Origin: CAYZXL01 sp964482435
Lineage (GTDB): Bacteria > Auribacterota > JABMQX01
DNA: 27,911 nt
Reading direction: 5' to 3'
Assembly: GCA_964482435.1 (NCBI GenBank)
Contig: CAYZXL010000064.1
Location: forward strand, 1 to 27,911
Shown: positions 10,201 through 16,842 of the stretch, one piece after another
Layout of the letters: every line of letters begins with the position of its first letter
Position numbering within the stretch: position 1 is the first letter of the stretch
Notes under the pieces: model-generated
Databases searched by the model: none
What the model was told of the DNA's origin: nothing
The model's input: the letters and a program-made list of their open reading frames with translations, nothing else
Made by a program: the position numbers and the translations under genes

Positions 10201-11537
10201 ACAAGCACGTCGAACGGCCAAGGAATGCAAAGATCGCGTCTGAGAATCTTGTACGAGGTTGCTCCAGGCGCCGGATTCCAGTTCAGTTCGATGCCGAGAC
10301 AGACGCCCACGGCCGTCAGACCGGTAACCGCAGCGGGCGGACCATCAAGCACCGTGACATTGACCGTGTCCGAACAGCACGTCGTGCCGTCGTTGATCTC
10401 CAGCTTGAAAGTCAGGGTCGTCGCCACAGATGGTGCGGTGAAGAAGGGGGCCGCTGCGGCGGGGTTGGAAAGCGTTACGCCGGATGTGGTAACCTCCGTC
10501 CAGGTGTACGGACCCGCGGGAATCGAACCCGAGCCGTTTAACGTCACCGGTGCCCCTGCGCAAACCGTCTGGTCGGGCCCTGCATCCGCGGTGCACGCGA
10601 CGACGCCGAAGACTTCGAGTTCAGCGACGGAGGTGTAGTCGGCTGTTCCGCCTGGAGCGCCGTAGATTCTCAGGCCGGTGCCCTGAACCGGCGGGAACTT
10701 GAGGATGTGCCTGCGGATGTACGGGAGCTCGCCGAGAGCGGGGCTGCGGCCATCGGGCGTATCGGGGCTGAACTGGTAGGCGGGTGTAATGGTGACGCTG
10801 GGAATGTTGTACCAATTTACACCGTCGTCCGTGAACTCGACGCCCAGCGAAGTCCACCACCCACCGTCCACGAACACATTGCCCGGATAGTAGTGGATTT
10901 CCTGGAAGCACAGCGACACAGGCCAGTTGTAACCCCACCAATCGTCCGGGGAAGCCGCGCCGCCGAACCAGCTATCGAAGCTCTCGTTTATGTTAGTGTT
11001 GTTCATGACGGTTCCGAGGGTCCAACCGGGATGCGGTTTTTTCGCAAAGGGCACTGTGTCAGGTCTAAGAGCGAGGTTCGCGGAGAGGGCATAGGCCTGA
11101 GCCGGAACGGAGGGTGAGCCTTCACCGAAGCCGTTGACGGCGATGACGGTGTAGCTGTACACCTGGTCCATGTGGATGGGCATGGAGGTGTCGTTGTAGC
11201 TTATTCCGGTGACTTCGGCGACAGGCACGTCGACCGGCGAAGGAACGCCAACCTCGCACCTGAGAATCTTGTAGGAGTCGGCTCCATCTGCCGGATCCCA
11301 TTTGAGTGCGATCCCGAGACAGACGCCCACGGCCGTCAGTCCGGTCGGTGACGAAGGCGGTTGAAGCACCGTGGCGTCGAGCCTCTCGGAGGAGGTGCCT
11401 GTGCTATCCCCCGCGGGGACCTCGAAGGTAGGGGTCTGAGCGCCACCGACGCTTGGGGCCGTAAATGTGGCGACGCAAGTGGGCACAAGCAGGCAAAGCG
11501 ATGCCGTTAGTATCCTCGCGAATGATTTTGTTTTCAT
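4212..11537 (-). CDS. Giant secreted modular protein (FnIII, discoidin-like, PKD, CBM6-like, FG-GAP, carboxypeptidase-regulatory domains)
   Basis: The product has about 2,441 residues with a Sec signal peptide (MKTKSFARILTASLCLLVPT). The start is the ATG at 11537, which has GGGAGGGG just upstream; an ATG five codons earlier (11552) has none. Order, with residues counted from the 11552 ATG: FnIII 66-155; discoidin-like 156-315; PKD 318-400; FnIII 406-495; CBM6-like jelly roll 497-695; three PKD 697-~960; Cys-rich linker; FG-GAP/VCBS propeller ~1076-1475 (GDVDGDGLDEIVLGLG type); five carboxypeptidase-regulatory-like domains ~1482-1985; W-S/FFRV module ~2070-2150; PKD 2155-2237; second CBM6-like copy 2243 to the end. 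Many domain borders carry paired cysteines (CCIADAGPDQ). No catalytic domain was found. It is likely a surface or extracellular carbohydrate-binding or adhesive scaffold. The C-terminus ends at a TGA inside a continuing domain array. Confidence 0.85.
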   Translation of the reverse strand: MKTKSFARILTASLCLLVPTCVATFTAPSVGGAQTPTFEVPAGDSTGTSSERLDATVLQPPSSPTGLTAVGVCLGIALKWDPADGADSYKILRCEVGVPSPVDVPVAEVTGISYNDTSMPIHMDQVYSYTVIAVNGFGEGSPSVPAQAYALSANLALRPDTVPFAKKPHPGWTLGTVMNNTNINESFDSWFGGAASPDDWWGYNWPVSLCFQEIHYYPGNVFVDGGWWTSLGVEFTDDGVNWYNIPSVTITPAYQFSPDTPDGRSPALGELPYIRRHILKFPPVQGTGLRIYGAPGGTADYTSVAELEVFGVVACTADAGPDQTVCAGAPVTLNGSGSIPAGPYTWTEVTTSGVTLSNPAAAAPFFTAPSVATTLTFKLEINDGTTCCSDTVNVTVLDGPPAAVTGLTAVGVCLGIELNWNPAPGATSYKILRRDLCIPWPFDVLVATVTATTYTDTSITVPCCLYSYTVIAVNPCGEAAPGIPAQARALSADTYHIYRYAADFDGRSSTGRLMWADGTWQMGLVVHDCSRYMAGIDAYEAPSAGAVAGYDYYSVGTDHKNDYRPSLDLVVGFKDFGLCGEEPFIGSAVAEDWWNYTFGPIAHEEDNSFPVDGQMAITAFAASDDGVETIVEVYYDEVLQTTISFTGEGLDTFRWRPAASSFAVNSGLRTIRLRLAKGSWDFCKFLLDLCPPCCIADAGPDQTVCEGTKVTLDGTGSVGATSYSWTQIAGPTIPAIFGEDTPNPFFFTGSYPVATTVTLRLTIECADGTDTDDVDILILPSPCCIADAGPDQTVCAGTKVTLNGSGFPTPVWYTWTQIAGPTVTLFNGTTATPFFFAPCVTAPTTLTFTLTVSDGTTACSDTVNVLVLPCCIANAGPDQTICCEPIVYLDGTGSICAVSYSWTQIAGPAVTLVNATTATPNFSTPSVTVPTTLTFSLTIACGTETDTDTVNILILPCCCQTIFICPGLNNVTLTVQPCDNELNGGPGCIGDQLELALDGGSSLGGADAVYKRTGPGTYDWAYWVNTGPFFGTWFGPSGPSTMTIDACEPFIILRRGGTSRVLTARGTCVCCPAEIAVGLGSAGAGYFLIMTDACKACAPPYVWRHVHGGPPWFSWWGATHPALGDFEFDGLNEIVVGLGPGSGGRLALFNDSTLGYTFDKWLNLPPSVYTLINGATWPACGNLDCNGCDDIVVGLGRGGSSQLYISNGSSGGPGPFGPWLPSAPGFHWSYYAANNGEIRPAVGDVDGDGLDEIVLGLGPRVSSSPFFPFYFDGGLGRCYVFDDGAHSFAYMGYCQVPWPAYSIRNGQTFPVTGDTDGDGIEEIVVGLGKKGTNPLDPGGQSKLYTFEYVGGVFVLKGPYTTVPTWPAYTFNNGATHPATVNLDTDPSMELVVGLGDGVFPFGGLGLMWKGDHWGTGASGTRYAHLGWCSIPRLYYRWMDGSSYPRAKTLMPAGDGLPEVPAQGWEEIPPEAYETFTGTISGNVSSGGSPLQGARVGCYSDSWDLLLAVQTDAAGDYSMKWLMPGAYFVQVSTETNLAPEYYDDVPGIPSARGSARPVNVYAAIETPGIDFDLSPGASISGTVTTDEPSPSPIAGAFVTAYVEGGSWVQVAQAQTDASGNYILQALAPGTYYLEAPAPGLDLLGEYYDNVAAIPANQSQATAIAVGAGETVTGKDFALGHGSSISGKVTDDPSGNPIEGAMVILFLDDGGEWNNLTLTLTDASGDYVFGGLPAGTYYLQADHSQGGYAGEYYDNVGALLVNRASATAIVLGEDASVTGKNFALAQGGTIAGRVRPTIGPGTGIEGVMVTVYEQDWGAAAGMAFTDANGDYTVGNLPAGQYYVSADGRSAGYSAEYHDNQPMTEQGKANAILVAVTQGISSVDFTLDTLASISGTVTDDSDPPVPLPYAAVEAIDPQTHEPVASAPTAADGSYEILVEPGNYYVSAEGDGYGKQYYDGKSKLDEADLVPSGPGSPVTGVDFSLTQVGSITVVSDVQSAPFTLGVVTGPAKIEGNTGESRVWESGQVETGTWTITWGAVPGYDSPAPETQNLDPGEGVAFYGQYTLSEGFRINKVEKTGEEEQEKIRIEWYSELGRWYQVQATNDLRVRAWQNVASPQPGTGAMMFYEELIGETTMKFFRVQALSEVRLLYVHAGADVTVDEFAPVTLDGGATEAAATTFLWTQVSGPTVVINNPDQKVASFTAPGVFWQEFVTFRLTACDATGACGSDEVTFTVMDVNTWHIYRYAADFDGRSVVDRLTWADGMWQKGLVVHDCTQYMAGMPANRATTSDAIAGNDYYFQDTRPTQTYRDASVNPFDVRFSDFGLCGPEPFIGYTTTEDWWNYTFGTTKTEMTQFPADGVMAITAFAASDVGVETVVEVYLDEGLQTAISFTGEGLGDFQWRPGGSTFLVWRGQHTIRLRIAKGSWDFCKFRLDLALPQVGPS
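4239..4826 (-). repeat. CBM6-like module, copy 2 (C-terminal)
   Basis: This ~588-bp stretch encodes WHIYRYAADFDGRS...WWNYTF...HTIRLRIAKGSWDFCKF. It is a direct repeat of 9471-10057 in the same gene, alike at both DNA and protein level. The shape (DWWNYTF, ITAFAASDxGVET, HTIRLR.AKGSWDF) resembles CBM6/CBM35 carbohydrate-binding jelly rolls. In both copies a PKD domain follows, but here a TGA intervenes. Confidence 0.75.
5590..7107 (-). repeat. Five tandem carboxypeptidase-regulatory-like domains
   Basis: Units of about 285-315 bp begin at about 7107, 6812, 6499, 6184 and 5875 (reading leftwards). Each starts [ST]I[SA]G.V and contains TDA.G.Y and LPAGTYY-type segments, followed by EYYDN and an aspartate/phenylalanine end (DF.L). 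These are surface beta-sandwich 'stalk' domains. Repeats are diverged at DNA level, so the array is not recent. Confidence 0.8.
7140..8330 (-). repeat. FG-GAP/VCBS beta-propeller repeats
   Basis: At least five repeats each combine a GATHPA/GATWPA/GEIRPA/GQTFPV lead with a GDxDGDGxxEIVVGLG core, and one more partial core (EIAVGLGSAG) lies at the N-terminal side. The DxDGDG cores are calcium-binding loops of integrin-like propellers. Two repeats have imperfect loops (FEFDGLNE, LDCNGCDD). Confidence 0.75.
9471..10057 (-). repeat. CBM6-like module, copy 1
   Basis: This encodes YHIYRYAADFDGRS...WWNYTF...RTIRLRLAKGSWDFCKF and is followed directly by CPPCCIADAGPDQ, the start of a PKD domain. It is the direct-repeat partner of 4239-4826, about 5.2 kb apart in the same gene. 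Confidence 0.75.
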
Positions 11538-11542
11538 GGCGA

Positions 11543-11550
11543 CCCCTCCC
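11543..11550 (-). promoter_or_regulatory. Ribosome binding site deciding the start of the giant gene
   Basis: On the minus strand GGGAGGGG is followed by TCGCC and then ATG at 11537. It overlaps the upstream in-frame ATG (11552), which therefore is unlikely to be used. Confidence 0.7.
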
Positions 11551-12006
11551 ATAGTTGAGGTTTGTAGTGACGATTACCCAGCTCCTCCAACCCGCAGCCG
11601 CGGTTGAAGAGCATTATTCACAACGGCATTGGAAACAAATCCTTCGGTGTGCGGGTGGAACCTGCACACCCAACTATCGAGTCAGTCCCTCATTGAAAAC
11701 AAGAGTGGAGACCCCAATAACCAGCTTGTTCTGTTGTCTCAAGCCGCAGCCTGAGACGACACGCCCAGAGGGGGCGGACGACCGCGTTAGCAAGGGAAGC
11801 TGGCACAACCAGAGCGAGACATGGATTAAGGTGGCTCTACCCCCCTTCTCCGTTTGGAAACCCAACCAATTTTGAAAAGACCCGAAGCGAATGTCTCGCG
11901 CCAGGGGGGTCCTGTCAAGCTTTTTTTGCCTGCTCAAGCAACCCCTCGTTGTTGGGCGGGGGCGCGGACGTCGGCGGCATAGGACAGAGCTGCGCGTCTT
12001 GTTGCG

Positions 12007-12054
12007 GCATGGGCATCTTGCCCATGGTTCTTCACGGGTCCCGCCAAAGGCGGG
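12007..12054. repeat. REP-like double hairpin
   Basis: Two perfect hairpins follow one another: CATGGGCA-TCT-TGCCCATG (12007-12025) and TCCCGCC-AAA-GGCGGGA (12038-12054). This pairing of short GC-rich palindromes is characteristic of dispersed REP/MITE-like elements. A 15-nt piece of the first (GGCAAGATGCCCATG on the other strand) recurs at 19424-19438. Confidence 0.6.
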
Positions 12055-12239
12055 ATGCCACACTGTTGCGCCCACGCGTTGAGGCCCTTTGACATCCCCC
12101 CGCCCGCCCATAACCGATGGCTGCCAGTTACCACACGGGTCTCGATAGCAACCCCCGCTCCCCTCACGAACCGCCAGACATCGGCTGCTCGTGTGGCACC
12201 CAAAAACCACGGCGCCGAATCGGTGCAACGAGTTTCGTC

Positions 12240-12267
12240 TTGACAGGGGGCGGTGAGGGTTTATCAT
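12240..12267 (+). promoter_or_regulatory. Putative sigma-70-type promoter of the sugar transferase gene run
   Basis: A perfect TTGACA (12240-12245), a 16-nt spacer and TATCAT (12262-12267, five of six consensus bases) precede the gene by about 48 bases. The start point would be near 12274. It is the best promoter match I found in the window and probably serves the genes from 12315 to 16704. Confidence 0.65.
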
Positions 12268-12314
12268 TGTTGCGTGCGGTGAGCGAAGGCGTTGCGGCGA
12301 AAGAGCCTTAAGGC

Positions 12315-13727
12315 ATGATCTCGAAGAAGAAATCCAATTTGCTTGTCTCTGCCATGCTTGTGGTGGGGGATGCTGCGCTTGTGTTCCTGGGGCTTTATCT
12401 GGCGTACCTGATTCGGTTTGGGATTTTCCCTATTCTTCCGGGGAAAGGGGTGACGCCGCCCGCGGCTCGGTATCTTCAGGCTTACCCTCTGGCGACGATT
12501 GTGATTCTGCTGTCGTTCAAATCGTTCGGACTGTACCGCAGGCAATGGTCTCTTCTGACATCGAGCGAGCCGTGGAATGTGGTGAAAGGAACGGTGGCGG
12601 GTCTCGTGGTTTTGATTGTTCTGTCGTTCGTGTACAAGCAAAGGGACTTCACCTACTCGGCGGGAGTGGCAATCCTGTCAGTTCCGTGCGTTGTGATTCC
12701 GGTTGTCATCTTCCGAAAGCTGATGGGGCGGTTTGAGGCGTGGTACTTCGCAAAGGCGGGCTTGACTCGGAAGCTTTTAATCATCGGAACGGGGGGAAGG
12801 GCGAAGAACCTCATCAAAAGCATCCAGGGCGCGCCGCAGTTATGCTACGAGATCGTTGGGGTGGTGTCTGCTTTCCCAAACGTGAGGATGAAGGAGCTTC
12901 TGGGCTGCCCCGTCCTGGGCACGCTCGATGACATTTCATCTCTGCTGAGGAAGGACAAGATTGACGAGGTGATTCTGTGCGTGCCGAGCCTCGACCGCGA
13001 AACGAAGGGCAAAATCATCGCCGAGTGCGAGAAGGAGCTTATTGATTTCCGGCTGATTCCGGACATGTACGAGATTTTGACAGCGAGCCTGGAGGTGGTG
13101 AACTTAGACGGTGTGCCGCTGATGGGGCTGAAGCCTCTCCCCCTGGACAATCCGTGGAATAGGTTGGTCAAGAGGTTGATGGACGTGGCGTTCGCGGCGT
13201 GGGGGCTGGTTCTATCGTCGCCGATAATGTTTCTTGCGGCGGTTCTTGTCAAAAGGAGCTCATGCGGCGCGGTGTTGTTCAAGCAAGTGCGGTGCGGTGA
13301 GGACGGGAAATGCTTCGCTCTGTACAAGCTGAGAACAATGAAGAACAATGCCGAGGCACACACGGGGCCGGTCATGACAAAGAGGAACGACGAGCGGGTG
13401 ACACCAATAGGGGCATTTTTGAGGAGATTTAATCTCGATGAGCTGCCGCAGCTTTACAACGTCCTGAGGGGGGACATGAGTATAGTCGGGCCGCGACCGG
13501 AGAGGCCGTTCTTCATCGAGCAATTCAAAAACGATATCCCGCGGTACATGACAAGGCATCTGGTGAAGTCGGGAATCACTGGCTGGGCGCAGGTGCACGG
13601 GCTGAGGCAGAACACATCGTTTGAGGAGCGTGTCCGGCACGACCTGCACTACATGGAGAACTGGTCGGTTCTGCTTGACCTGCGGATTATGCTTATGACT
13701 TTGTTCACGACTAAAGACGTCTATTGA
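12315..13727 (+). CDS. Undecaprenyl-phosphate sugar-1-phosphate transferase (exopolysaccharide initiation)
   Basis: The protein has 470 residues. It starts exopolysaccharide or O-antigen repeat-unit synthesis by moving a hexose-1-phosphate from a UDP-sugar to undecaprenyl phosphate at the inner membrane. The N-terminal ~125 residues hold four hydrophobic segments. Residues ~150-250 form the CoA_binding_3-type Rossmann region (KLLIIGTGGRAKNL). From ~275 a fifth membrane segment leads into the catalytic domain, with VLFKQVRCGEDGKCF, YKLRTM, NLDELPQLYNVLRGDMS, VGPRPER and GITGWAQVHG. These are the signatures of the WbaP/WcaJ family and the length is usual. Sugar specificity cannot be read from the sequence. 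No glycosyltransferase cluster surrounds it, so it may be a stand-alone initiator. The ribosome binding site is weak (AAGG very close to the ATG). Confidence 0.93.
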   Translation: MISKKKSNLLVSAMLVVGDAALVFLGLYLAYLIRFGIFPILPGKGVTPPAARYLQAYPLATIVILLSFKSFGLYRRQWSLLTSSEPWNVVKGTVAGLVVLIVLSFVYKQRDFTYSAGVAILSVPCVVIPVVIFRKLMGRFEAWYFAKAGLTRKLLIIGTGGRAKNLIKSIQGAPQLCYEIVGVVSAFPNVRMKELLGCPVLGTLDDISSLLRKDKIDEVILCVPSLDRETKGKIIAECEKELIDFRLIPDMYEILTASLEVVNLDGVPLMGLKPLPLDNPWNRLVKRLMDVAFAAWGLVLSSPIMFLAAVLVKRSSCGAVLFKQVRCGEDGKCFALYKLRTMKNNAEAHTGPVMTKRNDERVTPIGAFLRRFNLDELPQLYNVLRGDMSIVGPRPERPFFIEQFKNDIPRYMTRHLVKSGITGWAQVHGLRQNTSFEERVRHDLHYMENWSVLLDLRIMLMTLFTTKDVY

Positions 13728-13761
13728 CGGGGGTCTCTTTCGAGGGGATATTGCTGCGGGG

Positions 13762-13784
13762 CGGCGGGAAGGTTTGAACCGCCG
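13762..13784 (+). promoter_or_regulatory. Short hairpin ahead of the GspF-like gene
   Basis: CGGCGG (13762-13767) and CCGCCG (13779-13784) can pair around an 11-nt loop that contains a possible TTG start at 13774. There is no T-run, so it does not look like a terminator. It could mask the upstream start or be incidental. Confidence 0.25.
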
Positions 13785-13818
13785 ACGGTCGAGGAAGCGC
13801 AAAATTCTTCTCCTGAAC

Positions 13819-14778
13819 ATGTCCACCAAGAACATCTTCTATTATACGAAGCAGTTCTCCACCGGACTTAACGCGGCTCTTCCCATCAACCGCGTTTTAG
13901 AGACGCTCTCGCGGACGGCGCCGACGAGGGTGATGAGGGCGGCCTCAAGGGAAGTGAACCGAAGCATTGAGTCGGGCACCACCCTGGCTCAGGCATTCCA
14001 GAGACACAGCAACATTTTCCCCGATTTTTTCATCAGGATGATCGAGGTTGGGGAAAAGACCGGAAGGCTGGAGCAGGTCGCGGCAGGCCTATCGTCGCAT
14101 TATGAAGAGCGGCTTCAAACCGCACGAGCAGTGAGGCGGGAGCTTTATCCTATTGTCGCGCATCTCAGCGTCCTGATGGCACTGGTCGGCTTCATCGGCT
14201 GGTTGTTGGAGGGCGTGGCAGCGTTGACTGGATACGCCGATGCGGGGGCGTGGCTCGTCCTGGTCGTGGCGGCGGTATGGGCGGCGTACAATTTCTCGCG
14301 CTGGTTTCGGGATGCCGTAGGCGCCGGGTGGTTTCACTTTCCTTTTGTTCGGCGGCTGGTGTTGAAGTTCTGCGTTTCGAAATTCTGCGAGGCGATGAGG
14401 ATGTCCCTGGAAGCAGGGCTTGACATCGGGGCAGCGCTAACGCTATCGGCGGAAAGCTCCGGAAATAGCGCTTTTCGGAAGCGCGCCATGCGGGCGCTGG
14501 AACATATCGAGAAAGGAGCTTCTATTTCCGAATCGCTGGACAAGACGGGGCTTTTTCCCTTCGATGTCGTGCAGATGCTCATTGTGGGGGAAGAGGCGGG
14601 GAAGCTCCATGAGGCGATGGGGCACGTGGCAAAGCTGGCGCGAGAACAAGCCACCGAGAATTTGCGGCTGACGTTGGTCTTAGGGATTAGGGGTTTGTAC
14701 GTGGCGGTTCTGCTTTACGTGGCTTTTATGGTCGTTTCGTTCTACATGAGAATCTATGGCGGCATCCTTGGGACGTAG
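13819..14778 (+). CDS. Type II secretion/type IV pilus GspF/PilC-family inner-membrane protein
   Basis: The product has 319 residues from the ATG at 13819; a TTG at 13774 would add 15 basic residues. I prefer the ATG because MSTKNIFYYTKQFSTGLNAALPI matches the usual beginning of a T2SSF domain, though neither start has an ideal ribosome binding site. There are two T2SSF domains (about 5-125 and 195-315), each followed by hydrophobic segments (…LMALVGFIGWLLEGVAAL and the C-terminal VAVLLYVAFMVVSFYM). Conserved-type segments include FPDFFIRMIEVGEKTGRLEQV and FPFDVVQMLIVGEEAGKL. Family members of ~400 residues have an extra N-terminal part missing here. They form the inner-membrane platform of pseudopilus or pilus assembly with a GspE/PilB ATPase, but no partner gene is nearby. 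Confidence 0.85.
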   Translation: MSTKNIFYYTKQFSTGLNAALPINRVLETLSRTAPTRVMRAASREVNRSIESGTTLAQAFQRHSNIFPDFFIRMIEVGEKTGRLEQVAAGLSSHYEERLQTARAVRRELYPIVAHLSVLMALVGFIGWLLEGVAALTGYADAGAWLVLVVAAVWAAYNFSRWFRDAVGAGWFHFPFVRRLVLKFCVSKFCEAMRMSLEAGLDIGAALTLSAESSGNSAFRKRAMRALEHIEKGASISESLDKTGLFPFDVVQMLIVGEEAGKLHEAMGHVAKLAREQATENLRLTLVLGIRGLYVAVLLYVAFMVVSFYMRIYGGILGT

Positions 14779-14794
14779 CGGCGGGTTTGAGGCG

Positions 14795-14804
14795 GAGAGG
14801 AGAG
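14795..14804 (+). promoter_or_regulatory. Ribosome binding site deciding the cinA start
   Basis: GAGAGGAGAG lies 5 nt before the TTG at 14810. This favours TTG over the ATG at 14756, which overlaps the end of the previous gene. Confidence 0.55.
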
Positions 14805-14809
14805 CGGAG

Positions 14810-16069
14810 TTGAAAGCGGAACTGGTTACTATTGGCGACGAGATACTTTTGGGCAAGGTCATCAATACCAACACCGCCTACATCGGCGACAGACTGGCGC
14901 GGATTGGCGTGAGGTTGGAACGGCAGGTTACGGTGCTTGACGACAAGGAAGTCCTGCGGGACGTTCTGGAGGAATCGCTGCAAAGGTGCGATGTGGTTAT
15001 CACGACGGGAGGTCTCGGACCCACGAAGGACGACCCAACCAAGACAGTCCTCACAGAGCTTTTTCACACGAGGCTTGTCAAGGACGAGAGCATCGTCAAG
15101 GACCTCAGGGCAAGATACGGGGACGCTCTTTCTGCGCTGGTTCTAACTCAGGCGGAGGTTCCGGAGAGCGCTTTTGTGATTCCGAACAGTGTGGGGACGG
15201 CGCCGGGGTTCATTTTCCACGAAGGAGAGAAGTTCTTGGTCGCGCTGCCCGGTCCGCCGAATGAGCTAAAGCCGATGTTTGAGTCGGTGGTCATCCCTGA
15301 GCTGCAAGCGGCAAGGAAAGGGGGTCTTTTCGTCGAGAAAATGTTCCGGACGATAGCGATTCGCGAGTCGGACATCGAGGAGAAGATAAGGGAATCCCTG
15401 GAGGAGATTCCGGGGCTGTCATATGGGCTAATCGCGCATCCGTATCAGGTTGACATTCGGCTCTTCTGCACTGCTCCGACGAGGGAAGAGGCTGAGCGAA
15501 TTCTCGAGCAGGGAGAGAGGGTGGTGGAGGCTGCCTTCGGGGAAAGGATATTCACAAGAGACGATAGGTCCCTCGAGGAGGTTGTCGGAACGATGCTGCG
15601 GGAAAGGGGGAAAACCATCGCCCTGGCGGAATCGTGCACGGGCGGGCTGATCTCTAAACGAATCACGGACATTTCGGGGAGTTCCGACTATTTTGAGGGG
15701 GCGTTCGTGTCGTACAGCAGCGAATGGAAGGAGGGACTGTTGGGGGTTTCGCGCCAAACCCTGGTCAAGCACGGGGGTGTGAGCGAAGAGACTGCAAGGG
15801 AGATGGCGGAGAACGTCCGGGAAAAGGCGGGGACAAATCTGGGGCTCTCCGTGACGGGGATTGCAGGGCCCACCGGGGTAACAAAGGAAAAGCCGGTAGG
15901 GCTGGTTTATATGGCGCTGTCCGACGGAAAGAGGACGCTGACGAAGAAATTCAATTTCCGGGGGGACAGGGAAATGGTGAGGTATCGCGCATCGCAGGCG
16001 GCGCTGAACATGGTCAGGGAGTATCTTCTGGAATTTGCGGAAGGCGAGAGCCAGCGAACGAAAACATAG
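14810..16069 (+). CDS. cinA: CinA: nicotinamide-nucleotide amidohydrolase / ADP-ribose pyrophosphatase family
   Basis: The product has 419 residues from the TTG at 14810, giving the family N-terminus MKAELVTIGDEILLG and the usual length. Residues 1-170 are the molybdopterin-binding-like (MoCF/COG1058) domain with VVITTGGLGPTKDD. About 180-250 form the central domain. Residues ~260-415 are the PncC-type amidase domain with ALAESCTGGLIS, SYSSEWKEGLLGV, GGVSEETAREMA and VTGIAGPTG. In characterised relatives the C-terminal domain deamidates NMN in pyridine nucleotide salvage and the N-terminal domain hydrolyses ADP-ribose. The start is 31 nt after the GspF-like gene and thpR follows 38 nt later, so they are probably co-transcribed. 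In many bacteria cinA-thpR is followed by recA, which is absent here. Confidence 0.95.
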   Translation: MKAELVTIGDEILLGKVINTNTAYIGDRLARIGVRLERQVTVLDDKEVLRDVLEESLQRCDVVITTGGLGPTKDDPTKTVLTELFHTRLVKDESIVKDLRARYGDALSALVLTQAEVPESAFVIPNSVGTAPGFIFHEGEKFLVALPGPPNELKPMFESVVIPELQAARKGGLFVEKMFRTIAIRESDIEEKIRESLEEIPGLSYGLIAHPYQVDIRLFCTAPTREEAERILEQGERVVEAAFGERIFTRDDRSLEEVVGTMLRERGKTIALAESCTGGLISKRITDISGSSDYFEGAFVSYSSEWKEGLLGVSRQTLVKHGGVSEETAREMAENVREKAGTNLGLSVTGIAGPTGVTKEKPVGLVYMALSDGKRTLTKKFNFRGDREMVRYRASQAALNMVREYLLEFAEGESQRTKT

Positions 16070-16107
16070 TTGCGGTGTCAGCAAGAGGACCGCTCGAGGA
16101 GCGAGAA

Positions 16108-16704
16108 GTGGAAACGATAAGAGCTTTCATCGCGGTACAATTTCCCGACGAGATCAAGTCGAGATTTGCTGAGATTCAGCGGAAGCTGCAAGCGTCCGGG
16201 GCGGACGTGCGCTGGGTGAAGCCGAGCAAAGCTCACGTCACTCTTCAGTTTTTCGGCGAGACGCCGCTGGAGAAAATCGAGGAGATAAAATCGGCGCTTG
16301 AGCGAGTGGCTTCGGCACACGGCGCTTTCGAGGTGTCGGTCGGGGGACTGGGAGTCTTTCCGAACGCGAGAAGGCCGAAGGTCGTCTGGATAGGAGTTGG
16401 GAAAGGGGCGGACCAGATGGCATCGCTCCAGAGGTCTGTCTGCGAGGAAACGAAAAGGCTGGGGCTGGAATCGGAAGAGAGGGAGTATTCGCCGCATATC
16501 ACGCTGGGGCGGGTAAGAAGCCCGAAGAATCTTGATAGGTTGAGGTCTGCTCTGGAGTCGGAGAAAGAATTTTGGGCGGGCGAGTTTCGCGCCACAGAAG
16601 TACACCTCATTCGCAGCGTCCTTTCCTCGGAGGGACCTAGCTACTCGACGCTTTTCTCCGCCCCCCTGGCAGCCGGGACCGCAATGCTTCGCGGCGAGGG
16701 CTAA
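16108..16704 (+). CDS. thpR: RNA 2',3'-cyclic phosphodiesterase ThpR (2H/LigT family)
   Basis: The product has 198 residues from a GTG at 16108, with GAGGAG 6 nt upstream, giving METIRAFIAVQFPDEIK, a typical family start. The two catalytic HxTx motifs are present: AHVTLQFFG (about residues 43-51) and PHITLGRV (about 129-136). Enzymes of this family open 2',3'-cyclic phosphate ends of RNA such as tRNA halves. The gene lies 38 nt after cinA in the same run. Its 3' part (16418-16630) is duplicated at 18340-18552 with a single mismatch, on the far side of the next gene. Confidence 0.93.
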   Translation: METIRAFIAVQFPDEIKSRFAEIQRKLQASGADVRWVKPSKAHVTLQFFGETPLEKIEEIKSALERVASAHGAFEVSVGGLGVFPNARRPKVVWIGVGKGADQMASLQRSVCEETKRLGLESEEREYSPHITLGRVRSPKNLDRLRSALESEKEFWAGEFRATEVHLIRSVLSSEGPSYSTLFSAPLAAGTAMLRGEG

Positions 16705-16733
16705 ACGGATGGGGCGCTTGGGCGAAAAAACGC

Positions 16734-16760
16734 TTGCGGTCACGCGCTGCCTGTGATAAT
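16734..16760 (+). promoter_or_regulatory. Putative extended -10 promoter of the pre-peptidase-repeat gene
   Basis: TGTGATAAT (16752-16760) fits an extended -10 element (TGnTATAAT with one change). A poor -35 (TTGCGG, 16734-16739) is 15 nt away. The leader would be about 75 nt. Confidence 0.4.
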
Positions 16761-16842
16761 GAGAGGTCGTCTCGTATACACTCCGAGGGTTTGCTGGCTT
16801 AGGCCGGCGGCCCAATGGTAATCATTCAGAAAGGAGGGGGAA

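Larger units (their letters stand above)
11553..12314. other. Divergent intergenic region with palindromic repeats and a promoter
   Basis: This 760-bp region separates the minus-strand giant gene from the plus-strand sugar transferase gene. It holds a short hairpin at 11736-11757 (GTCTCA/TGAGAC), a 9-bp inverted repeat (11814-11822 with 11891-11899), two perfect hairpins at 12007-12054, and the promoter at 12240-12267. Open frames on both strands look like translated repeat DNA rather than genes. One minus-strand frame gives the NHGQDAHAAT string often seen as spurious proteins in environmental genomes. Confidence 0.6.

Noticed and set aside
11674..12267. 197-codon minus-strand frame upstream of the giant gene
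   Set aside because: It runs through hairpin repeats and gives strings such as PCRNKTRSSVLCRRRPRPRP. There is no ribosome binding site and no protein-like pattern.
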